A stretch of 35,450 bases of DNA from Peptostreptococcaceae bacterium (GTDB lineage Bacteria; Bacillota; Clostridia; Peptostreptococcales; Anaerovoracaceae). A program made the position numbers and the translations under genes. The notes under the pieces were generated by a model, which saw only the letters and a program-made list of their open reading frames with translations, was not told where the DNA came from and did no database searches. Below are positions 7,235-14,301 of the stretch, piece by piece (the first letter of the stretch is position 1; every line of letters starts with the position of its first letter). The stretch spans positions 1-35,450 of the forward strand of contig JAENWG010000015.1 of the NCBI GenBank assembly GCA_016650175.1. Direction: 5' to 3'.

Positions 7235-8038
7235 TTATTCTCCGTAAACGTCCATGCCTTTTTGTCTTGCAAATTCAGCTGCTCCTAAAGCACCCATTAA
7301 TTGAGGATCAATATCTAGCTCAACAACTTTAATACGAAGTACTTTTTCGAGAGCTTCTTTTAATCCCATATTTTTTGCACATCCACCGGTAAGTGCAATA
7401 GAATCCTTTGCTCCAGCTTTCTTAGCCATTACAAAACAACGTTTTGCTACGGCCTGTTGTATGCCTGCTGCGATTTCGTCACGAGGTTTTCCTTCACCTA
7501 CAAGTGTAATTACTTCTGATTCAGCGAAAACGGTGCATTGTGCTGAAATTGGAATTACATTCTTAGCGTCTAATGAAAGTTGTGAAAATTCATCTAATGT
7601 ACATTCAAATGCTCTTGCCATAGCTTCAAAGAAACGACCTGTACCAGCTGCACATTTATCATTCATCGCAAAGGTTTGAACAGTCCCATCTTCTGCAACA
7701 GCAATACCTTTTACATCTTGTCCACCAATATCAATAATTGCTTTTACATCTGGGTTAGTAATATGAACGCCCATTGCATGACAAGAAATTTCAGAAATGT
7801 TTTCTTCTGCTTGTGGCACTTTGTTTCTTCCGTAACCTGTACCAACTAAATAAGTAAGATCTTCAATTTTTTCCAATCCTTCTACTTTTGATACGACTTC
7901 TCCCATTGCAATTTCTGCACTTTCCGCACTATTCATTTTGCTTCTTACTGTTACACTTGAAGCTACTTTTCTGTTTTCATCTAAGATTACTGCTTTTGTG
8001 TATGTTGAGCCAACATCACATCCACCAAAATATTTCAT
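7235..8038 (-). CDS. 2-hydroxyacyl-CoA dehydratase/benzoyl-CoA reductase-type activase (BadF/BcrA/HgdC family)
   Basis: A 267-residue ASKHA-fold ATPase of the size and layout of the homodimeric archerases HgdC, HadI and FldI. Visible are the phosphate loop CDVGSTYTKA (7-16), GTGYGRN (66-72), DIGGQDVK (103-110), and the two cysteines that hold the bridging [4Fe-4S] cluster in NDKCAAGTGRF (Cys129) and SAQCTVF (Cys168), plus ALTGGCAKN near the end. It hydrolyses ATP to push one low-potential electron into the dehydratase-type partner. It lies just downstream of both candidate partner subunits, with an AGGAGG site. A single activase gene suggests a homodimer. Confidence 0.93.
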   Translation of the reverse strand: MKYFGGCDVGSTYTKAVILDENRKVASSVTVRSKMNSAESAEIAMGEVVSKVEGLEKIEDLTYLVGTGYGRNKVPQAEENISEISCHAMGVHITNPDVKAIIDIGGQDVKGIAVAEDGTVQTFAMNDKCAAGTGRFFEAMARAFECTLDEFSQLSLDAKNVIPISAQCTVFAESEVITLVGEGKPRDEIAAGIQQAVAKRCFVMAKKAGAKDSIALTGGCAKNMGLKEALEKVLRIKVVELDIDPQLMGALGAAEFARQKGMDVYGE

Positions 8039-8063
8039 TTTTTTTCCTCCTGTTTTGCACTTT

Positions 8064-9632
8064 CTACCAAGTTAAGTTGTCATCATAATCTATTAACGTA
8101 GGATCTAAAGGCTTTTCTCTAAATACGTTAATCATATAGTTATTCATCGCATCACGCATTGCTTTTCTTGAAACGGTTCTTGGGTCCATTAAATCATGAG
8201 GAACCCAGATTAGGTGAATGCCACGTTCTCTAGCTTGATCTTCATATAATCCATGTAAACCACCTACATTCTTGCAAGATACGTGATCATACATAATTAC
8301 AATATTCGTATTGAATTTTTCACACATTTTCCAACATTCATCCAATGAGTTTGCATACCCACCATTTGTATGTGAACGCATCATCATACGTTCATAACTT
8401 TTAGCCATATCCACCATTGCTTGTTTTTCATCTCCAATATGGAACATGTGATAAGAAAGCATACATTCCATATCAATTAAACATTTTACACCCCAACAAT
8501 GTTGAGCCCAATAGGTAAAATTCGTATAGTAATGTGCTGGACAAGCCCAAACAATTGCACGATATTTTGGTTTGTTTGCATCATTTTTCTTATCTTCCTC
8601 ATATCCTTTTTTCATCATCTTATCAATTTTTAAATCTGTTTTATACATATATGGATCCATGCATCCTGCACTTTGGAACTCATATTCTCTAGGAAGTGAT
8701 AATGCTCCTCCACATACTTGTGGATAATCAGTACAATTCACATCCCATTTATTGATTGCACATTGTGCTTCTTCGTTATATACTTTGCAGCCTTCCCAGA
8801 ATGCATCCCAATCCCATTTTACATTGTAATTTTCTTCAATAAACGAAATGCATTTTTCTAAATTCTTAACTGCATATTCATTTACTTCGGGTTCATTAAA
8901 ACGTTGTGGAGGAGTAACTTGGAATACTGGAATATCTTTAAAATATCTTCCCATAAATGTTGTTTGCCCAATAGAACCATCACATGGCATAGAGCTTGTA
9001 ATATATGTATTACCTACAATTGGATAATCATCTACAACCGCCGCCCCAGCTTCCGCTGCCGGAAGAGGACATACATCTGATGCTAATCCAAAATGTTCAA
9101 TCGCATCAATATAATACATATTCGCATTCTGATCAACTTCACCCGGCATTCCGATTACAAACATCGCTATATCAAACCATTCTACAGTTGGAAATCCTGC
9201 CATAATAAAGGAAGGCGTCATTTCATCAAACATTACTGTGTTTTTTCTTAATTTTGCTGCTTTTTTATTGTTCGGACGTAAATGTTCGTCTTTTTCAATT
9301 AATTTTGCAATATTTACAACTGAATTGTGTACTAGAGAGAAAAAAGCTTCATGTGTGTACCTTAATTCTTTTCCTCTAAGACCTATAGTATGTCTATCCA
9401 CCATGTTTGATGCGGTAATAAACGAAACCATCCAACGGTATCTCATTAACGCTTTAATCATTAAAATCGGATGAACTCCCAACTTAGCTGCCATAAATCC
9501 GTACAGTTTTAACCAACGTCCAAAATCATACGCCGTGTCTTTAAAACCTTTCCATTCACGATGAGTGAACGCTCTATGGTTTGCATCATAAAAGTTCCCC
9601 ATTCCTTTTCCAGTTTTAGGGTTATATGCCAT
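8064..9632 (-). CDS. 2-hydroxyacyl-CoA dehydratase-family subunit, long form (522 aa)
   Basis: Belongs to the HgdA/HgdB/BcrB-C/FldB-C superfamily. Three cysteines sit in the places used for the [4Fe-4S] cluster: VCPLP (Cys188), SSMPCDGS (Cys217) and DHVSCKN (Cys453). At 522 residues it is longer than the usual 380-480, with an N-terminal extension of about 130 residues that contains a basic, aromatic-rich stretch and no obvious motif. A GGGGGA site precedes the ATG, which directly follows the stop of the companion subunit gene (TAA-ATG), so the pair is translationally linked and probably a heterodimer. The reaction could be dehydration of a 2-hydroxyacyl-CoA or reduction of another substrate; the substrate cannot be told from sequence. 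Confidence 0.85.
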   Translation of the reverse strand: MAYNPKTGKGMGNFYDANHRAFTHREWKGFKDTAYDFGRWLKLYGFMAAKLGVHPILMIKALMRYRWMVSFITASNMVDRHTIGLRGKELRYTHEAFFSLVHNSVVNIAKLIEKDEHLRPNNKKAAKLRKNTVMFDEMTPSFIMAGFPTVEWFDIAMFVIGMPGEVDQNANMYYIDAIEHFGLASDVCPLPAAEAGAAVVDDYPIVGNTYITSSMPCDGSIGQTTFMGRYFKDIPVFQVTPPQRFNEPEVNEYAVKNLEKCISFIEENYNVKWDWDAFWEGCKVYNEEAQCAINKWDVNCTDYPQVCGGALSLPREYEFQSAGCMDPYMYKTDLKIDKMMKKGYEEDKKNDANKPKYRAIVWACPAHYYTNFTYWAQHCWGVKCLIDMECMLSYHMFHIGDEKQAMVDMAKSYERMMMRSHTNGGYANSLDECWKMCEKFNTNIVIMYDHVSCKNVGGLHGLYEDQARERGIHLIWVPHDLMDPRTVSRKAMRDAMNNYMINVFREKPLDPTLIDYDDNLTW

Positions 9633-10859
9633 TTATTCGTCCCCCTTTTTCGTTTTTTCTTTTTCTTCTTTTCTGGCTTTTATCATTTTGATTTCTAAAC
9701 TTTCCACAAACGCTTGTACTCTTGTTCGAAGCTGTCCACTTGTTCCACTTCTATAAGGTCTATCAATTGATAAAGCAGGAATACCATATTCATTTTGTAG
9801 CACATGACTTGCTAGTGTTCTTTCAAATGACCAATAAGTACAGAATTTCATTTGTTCATAGATAATTCCATCTGCATGAAAATGTTCTGTCAATTCTTTT
9901 GCTCTGTCATAACGATACTGCACTTTATGATCGGAACATTGTCTAGGACATTCAGTATCTTTTAAATATCTGCGACAAACTTGCGTAAGTGCATCTTCAT
10001 CATCTGTTAAAGTTATTTCAGATCTACCAGGGAATGAACCATAACAGAAACGATCCGCTACAACTAATGCGCCATTATCTTCAATTAATTCGATCAATTC
10101 AGGATCATCAATTTCAGAACCTACAATCGTAACTCTTGCTCTGTAGTGATTTTTAGAATCTGGTTCTCTTGTTTTTATTTCTTCCAATGTTTCTTCTAGA
10201 TAAGGAATAACATCTACCTTAGGACAAATATATGTTACTAAACATATTTTGTGAAATTCCGAGCCTGTAATAACAGGTTTCATTTCTGTTCTAAATTCAC
10301 CTATTTCAGTAATCAATCGGCAAATTTTATTGTGTTCTTCTACTGATTTTCGAATTTCTGCATCCGAAATATCAACACCATATTTTTCCTTGAGCGGTTT
10401 TAAAAAATTTCTAGATACTTGTTCGATTAGGTGTGTTACAGAATCTTCATCATCTGAACAAGGAATATCTAGATTTGTCCAAAAGAAATTTTCTTTTGTC
10501 GGATCATTTGTTTCTAATAATTCCATGTTTTCCATACAACGATTCATTGCTTCACAGCAGTCAACTCCTGCCATTGCATCTAGGAAATGATAATTTCCTT
10601 CGATAGCTCTTTCTAGCAATGCTCTACTATATTCACAAGAGCTACTTGCCATATAATATGTCGCAATATCCATTGAGCCCATGTTAGGAGCTCTCAGTCT
10701 TACTGAAAAGCAATCGCCCAAGTTTAATAAAACTTCAGGCATATGAAAGCAAGTATAGCCCAATGCTATTTTGCCATCATCTTTTGCTTTACGTACCAAT
10801 TCGTTATATGCATTTTCTAGTAAACTCTCGAAATAAATCATGTGTTTCAGATCTTTCAT
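9633..10859 (-). CDS. 2-hydroxyacyl-CoA dehydratase-family subunit, short form (408 aa)
   Basis: A 408-residue member of the HgdB/FldC/BcrC superfamily. The three expected cluster cysteines are visible as GYTCFHMPEVLL (Cys37), SSSCEYSR (Cys75) and EQMKFCTYW (Cys340). The motif around Cys37 matches the G-x-x-C-x-x-x-P-E-E/V-L pattern of the family. The protein is otherwise rich in cysteine (about 15), including CC at 101-102. The C-terminus is a Lys/Glu tail. The ATG overlaps the TGA of the ATPase gene (ATGA), a sign of coupled translation. With the 522-residue neighbour it would form the catalytic heterodimer served by the activase. No CoA-transferase gene is nearby, unlike the Fld and Had operons. 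Confidence 0.87.
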   Translation of the reverse strand: MKDLKHMIYFESLLENAYNELVRKAKDDGKIALGYTCFHMPEVLLNLGDCFSVRLRAPNMGSMDIATYYMASSSCEYSRALLERAIEGNYHFLDAMAGVDCCEAMNRCMENMELLETNDPTKENFFWTNLDIPCSDDEDSVTHLIEQVSRNFLKPLKEKYGVDISDAEIRKSVEEHNKICRLITEIGEFRTEMKPVITGSEFHKICLVTYICPKVDVIPYLEETLEEIKTREPDSKNHYRARVTIVGSEIDDPELIELIEDNGALVVADRFCYGSFPGRSEITLTDDEDALTQVCRRYLKDTECPRQCSDHKVQYRYDRAKELTEHFHADGIIYEQMKFCTYWSFERTLASHVLQNEYGIPALSIDRPYRSGTSGQLRTRVQAFVESLEIKMIKARKEEKEKTKKGDE

Positions 10860-11638
10860 TCCGGTTTTCCTCCATTTAATACTCCAAATTTTTTCAGTAC
10901 TTCCTTAATCTTCACTACAGAAATTGTATCATCTGGTAATTCCATGAAATTTTTAGCAGCAACATCATAAGTAATAATATTCTTATCTGTTGGTATAAGA
11001 CCCAAAAGTTCAACTTTCCCTGTATCAAGTTGTTCTACTAAAGACATATCTTCAATTCTATTGATTACAACACCAATTCTTTCATAATCAACCATTTCTT
11101 TTGCTACTTCATTGATTGTCTTGATTACCTCAAGACCTTTTCTACTTGCGTCAGTAACTAACAACAGATGACTTACCTTTTGCATAACACGACGATTAAT
11201 CTGTTCAATGCCTGCTTCTCCGTCGATTACAACAAAATCAAACTGGCTACTTACCATTTCAATTACGTTTTTCAAATAGGAATTGATTCTACAATAACAT
11301 CCTTCAGATTCCGGTCTTCCTATTGCTAGAAACGCAAAATTATCGGTTTCTACAATCGCTTCAAAGATTCGGTATCTTGATTCACTCACTAACTCCATTG
11401 CATTTTTTGTATCTCCTTCTTCAACAGAATTAATAATTTCAGTTCTAATATCATCTAGCGTAATTTCAGGTTTTACTTCCAATGCTGTTCCTAAACCAAT
11501 TGCAGGATCTGCATCAATTGCTAAAATCTTCTTATCTGGAAATTCTTTTGCCAATATTTTGACAATTGTTGCCGAAATAGAAGTTTTTCCAACGCCTCCC
11601 TTACCGGTAAGTGCAATAATTACTGGTTCTTTTTCCAC
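10856..11638 (-). CDS. CooC/AcsF-like P-loop ATPase (nickel-site maturation type)
   Basis: A 260-residue MinD/SIMIBI-class ATPase. It has the deviant Walker A GKGGVGKTS (12-20), the IDADPAIGLG block (41-50), and a VVIDGEAGIEQ Walker B. A CYC motif at Cys114-Cys116 within GRPESEGCYC is in the position of the CXC metal-binding pair of CooC, which loads nickel into CO dehydrogenase; AcsF does the same for acetyl-CoA synthase. Start GTG with a strong AAGGAGG. It lies in the same operon as an ACS-derived protein, which is the simplest candidate client; the alternative is maturation of the dehydratase-type clusters. No hook for assigning the metal is visible in sequence. Confidence 0.8.
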   Translation of the reverse strand: MEKEPVIIALTGKGGVGKTSISATIVKILAKEFPDKKILAIDADPAIGLGTALEVKPEITLDDIRTEIINSVEEGDTKNAMELVSESRYRIFEAIVETDNFAFLAIGRPESEGCYCRINSYLKNVIEMVSSQFDFVVIDGEAGIEQINRRVMQKVSHLLLVTDASRKGLEVIKTINEVAKEMVDYERIGVVINRIEDMSLVEQLDTGKVELLGLIPTDKNIITYDVAAKNFMELPDDTISVVKIKEVLKKFGVLNGGKPE

Positions 11639-11663
11639 TAAAATACCTCCTTATGTTTTTTGT

Positions 11664-12287
11664 TTATTTAACTAAATCTTTTAAATAAATTCCCAATCCA
11701 CTTATTACAAATAAGTTTAATTCTCGTATATTCTTTGTAAACCATTCTTCACTCTTATTTTCGCTGAGGTAACATTTTGTTAGTTCAATATACATTCCAC
11801 ATAAATTTTTAATCATAATGCTACTTGGTCCCTTTAACGTCGGAACTTTAGACCCTGAAAATGCTCCTGTCACTGACCACATTTCGTACTCATAATATCG
11901 TTCTACAATTTCATCACAAAAGCTTTCATATTTACTTCCTTTTGTTTTAAATATAAGAATATATAATAATTCTTTATTATTAATAATGTATGATTGTAAA
12001 CTTGCCGTTGCCGCTATAAGATACTCCAAATAATCGTCTTGACAGAGAGAAACTGGTTTAATTCTATTTATTTTTGATAAGGTTATAATCTTCTTATAAA
12101 ACTCGCCAACCAATGCGTCTAGTATTGCTTCTTTATTATCAAAATAATTATATAAGTTACTTACCGAAATATGACATGCTACAGCTATATGGCGCATAGA
12201 TGTTGCTTCATATCCATCCTTTTTCATCATTTCAAATGATTGATTTAAGATGTCATTCATAATTGAATCCTTTTTGACTTGTGCCAA
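11664..12287 (-). CDS. TetR/AcrR-family transcriptional regulator
   Basis: A 207-residue regulator with an N-terminal HTH (about residues 25-55: ATSMRHIAVACHISVSNLYNYFDNKEAIL, quoted in part) and an all-helical ligand domain. It is the first gene of the operon and ends 25 bp before the ATPase gene, so it most likely controls itself and the whole module in response to a small molecule. TTG at 12285-12287 with GGGGGTG upstream is taken as the start; an ATG nine codons later (12258-12260) behind AAGGA is also possible. The ligand is unknown but is probably related to the substrate or product of the module. Confidence 0.88.
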   Translation of the reverse strand: MAQVKKDSIMNDILNQSFEMMKKDGYEATSMRHIAVACHISVSNLYNYFDNKEAILDALVGEFYKKIITLSKINRIKPVSLCQDDYLEYLIAATASLQSYIINNKELLYILIFKTKGSKYESFCDEIVERYYEYEMWSVTGAFSGSKVPTLKGPSSIMIKNLCGMYIELTKCYLSENKSEEWFTKNIRELNLFVISGLGIYLKDLVK

Positions 12288-12300
12288 TTACTACACCCCC

Positions 12301-12327
12301 TAAACATTCATTGTTTATTAATTAACA
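12301..12327. promoter_or_regulatory. Palindromic candidate operator for the TetR regulator
   Basis: Two overlapping palindromes lie between the promoter and the tetR ribosome site: TAAACA-TTCAT-TGTTTA (12301-12317) and TGTTTATTAATTAACA (12312-12327, imperfect only at two symmetric positions). This position, just after the transcription start, suits TetR-type repression. Confidence 0.5.
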
Positions 12328-12339
12328 GTGTTCTCTTTT

Positions 12340-12368
12340 AAGATACCTTATTTGTTGCCAAAAATCAA
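12340..12368 (-). promoter_or_regulatory. Candidate promoter of the TetR-led operon
   Basis: On the minus strand, TTGATT (12363-12368) and TATCTT (12340-12345) have 17-bp spacing. Each matches the consensus at four of six bases, so this is a weak promoter call. An inverted repeat TTTTCTG/CAGAAAA (12375-12396) lies just upstream. Confidence 0.4.
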
Positions 12369-12556
12369 CACTTTTTTTCTGAAATGACACAGAAAATACA
12401 CAATAAATACACTTAAGCATTCTCTTATGCTATGTTCTGCATGTAATATTGTTATTTTTTTCTTTAACATGGATACAGCTTGTAAAAAGGCAGAAGGTTA
12501 TTCCTACTAATTCCTGAATGAAATATTGCCAATTTAGCGATCATTCTCATAGCTTC
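12369..12556. other. Non-coding leader region upstream of tetR
   Basis: Together with the adjoining promoter and terminator this makes a gene-free stretch of about 330 bp (12288-12619). It is AT-rich and holds short inverted repeats at 12375-12396 and AGCAT/ATGCT at 12416-12431. I see no coding frame with a ribosome site and no recognised RNA. Confidence 0.5.
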
Positions 12557-12576
12557 ATTATATTTAATTGCAAAAA
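12557..12576. repeat. 20-bp direct repeat, copy next to the DUF1294 terminator
   Basis: Identical, same-orientation copy of the repeat at 3793-3812. It overlaps the T-run of the terminator that ends the DUF1294 operon. Together the copies mark the likely edges of an inserted module. Confidence 0.85.
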
Positions 12577-12606
12577 AATATACCTTTGTCTCTATTAACA
12601 AAGATA
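12572..12606 (-). terminator. Terminator of the yhaM-to-DUF1294 operon
   Basis: On the minus strand TATCTTTGT (12598-12606) pairs with ACAAAGGTA (12581-12589), loop of 8, followed by a run of seven T (12572-12578). Confidence 0.8.
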
Positions 12607-12619
12607 CATTTTAATAACA

Positions 12620-12895
12620 CTATTTAGAATAAATCGTAACTATATATACGAGTAATATTATCTGCACTATTAGAATTAATGGAAATCCATATTTAAATTG
12701 CCAATGATTAGTCTTATGTCTAAAAATTTTCATTCCTACTATACCACCTATACTTCCCCCTATTAATGAAAAAGTGAAAAGTGTCTTCTCGGGTATTCTC
12801 CATTTGCTCTTTCCAGCTTTATGTTTATCTGCGCCCATAACAAAAAAAGTTATAATATTAACAACTACCAGATAAACTATTATTCCTATTATCAA
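12620..12895 (-). CDS. DUF1294 small membrane protein
   Basis: A 91-residue protein with about three hydrophobic segments. The block MGADKHKA-x-x-x-KWRIPEKTLF, followed by GGSIGGIVGMKIFRHKT and a final membrane helix, is the hallmark of DUF1294. Members often sit with or are fused to cold-shock domains, but the function is not established. It is the last gene before the operon terminator, 23 bp after fumC. Confidence 0.85.
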   Translation of the reverse strand: MIIGIIVYLVVVNIITFFVMGADKHKAGKSKWRIPEKTLFTFSLIGGSIGGIVGMKIFRHKTNHWQFKYGFPLILIVQIILLVYIVTIYSK

Positions 12896-12918
12896 TTTTG
12901 ATTACACCTATTACCTTT

Positions 12919-14292
12919 CTATCCTAAAGGTTTGATCATATTTTCAAGCTTTACCCATATATCATAGTTTTCACTGTTAAAATATTCCAACTGTACTCCT
13001 GCTTCTTTTAAAGATATGTTTTCATTAAAAGCTTTCTTAGCTACAATTGCAGACTTTTCATAGCCTATAAATGGGTTAAGTGCCGTTACTATCATGAGTG
13101 ATCTATTATTGTTTTCATTTATTTTTTCCATATTAGGTGTTATCCCCATTAAGCAATTTTTATCAAACGAATGTATAGCCTCTGCCAATAATCTCACTGA
13201 TTCTAAGAAGTCATTTATTATCAATGGCATAAACACATTTAACTGAAAATTTCCTTGTGATGCCGCTATTCCAATTGATGTATCATTACCCATAACTTTT
13301 ACCGATACCATCGTAACAGCTTCGCACTGAGTAGGATTTACTTTGCCCGGCATTATTGAGCTTCCGGGTTCATTTTCTGGTATGTTTATTTCACCAATTC
13401 CGCACCTAGGGCCACTAGCTAGCCATCTAACATCATTAGCTATCTTCATCATATCCGCTGCTAGGGCTTTTAGTGCACCATGCGTAAATACTAAAGCGTC
13501 TTTTGATGTTAAGCTATGAAACTTGTTTTCTGCCGTTACAAATATCTCTCCAGTTATCTCGCTTATTTCATGTGCTACCAATTTACCGAAGTCCTTATGA
13601 GCATTAAGACCAGTACCAACCGCCGTACCTCCAAGTGCTAATTCGCTTAGGCTTTCCAAAGTGCTTTCTATCATTTTTTTATCATGAATTATCATTGATT
13701 CCCAACCGCTTATCTCTTGCCCAAGAGTTAACGGCGTAGCATCTTGAAGATGCGTTCTTCCTATTTTAATTACATCTTTATTTTCCTCTTCTAAACGACT
13801 TAATGTTTTAATCATTCCGTCGCAAGCAGGAAACAATTTATTTTTAATTTCAATTATAGCCGAAATATGCATTGCTGTAGGGAAAGTATCATTTGAACTT
13901 TGTGACTTATTTACATGATCATTTGGATGCAATATTTTTTCTTCTGCTATTTCATTTCCTCTGTTAGCAATCACTTCATTTACATTCATGTTACTTTGTG
14001 TACCGCTACCTGTTTGATAGACTACAAGAGGAAAATGTTTATTTAGTTTTCCGTCGATTATTTCATCGCATACATCACAAATCAAATCAGCTCGATTTTC
14101 TCCAAGCTGTCCTAGTCTCGCATTAGTAATCGCTGCTGCTTTTTTCAAAATACCAAAGGCCTTTATGACTTCAATCGGCATTCTCTTCCCGATTCTAAAG
14201 TTTTGAAAACTTCTTTGTGTTTGAGCACCCCAGTATACATCTCTAGGAACCTTTATTTCACCCATAGTATCTTTTTCAACTCTGTATTCCAC
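12919..14292 (-). CDS. fumC: Class II fumarate hydratase
   Basis: A 457-residue member of the fumarase/aspartase superfamily. It has the family's three conserved regions: VYQTGSGTQSNMNVNEV (about 90-107), GRTHLQDATPLTLGQE (about 178-193) and the signature GSSIMPGKVNPTQCE (about 310-325). It interconverts fumarate and L-malate without Fe-S clusters. Wording of the first and second region (GTQSNMN, THLQDATP) fits fumarase better than aspartase. It begins 9 bp after the malic enzyme gene with a GGAGG site, so the pair would link pyruvate, malate and fumarate. Confidence 0.92.
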   Translation of the reverse strand: MEYRVEKDTMGEIKVPRDVYWGAQTQRSFQNFRIGKRMPIEVIKAFGILKKAAAITNARLGQLGENRADLICDVCDEIIDGKLNKHFPLVVYQTGSGTQSNMNVNEVIANRGNEIAEEKILHPNDHVNKSQSSNDTFPTAMHISAIIEIKNKLFPACDGMIKTLSRLEEENKDVIKIGRTHLQDATPLTLGQEISGWESMIIHDKKMIESTLESLSELALGGTAVGTGLNAHKDFGKLVAHEISEITGEIFVTAENKFHSLTSKDALVFTHGALKALAADMMKIANDVRWLASGPRCGIGEINIPENEPGSSIMPGKVNPTQCEAVTMVSVKVMGNDTSIGIAASQGNFQLNVFMPLIINDFLESVRLLAEAIHSFDKNCLMGITPNMEKINENNNRSLMIVTALNPFIGYEKSAIVAKKAFNENISLKEAGVQLEYFNSENYDIWVKLENMIKPLG

Positions 14293-14301
14293 GATAACCT
14301 C

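Noticed and set aside
10856-10858. TGA reassigned to an amino acid in this organism
   Set aside because: TGA ends the CooC-like gene in a normal ATGA overlap with the next gene, so the standard code holds.
7235-10859. A Stickland-type phenyllactate or hydroxyisocaproate dehydratase operon (Fld/Had)
   Set aside because: No CoA-transferase, acyl-CoA dehydrogenase or lactate dehydrogenase gene is near, and the subunits differ in length; the enoate-reductase-like gene alone is not enough.
8064-11638. A benzoyl-CoA reductase (Bcr/Bzd) operon
   Set aside because: Those have two catalytic and two different activase-type subunits plus ferredoxin; here there is only one activase and the extra ATPase is of the MinD/CooC class.
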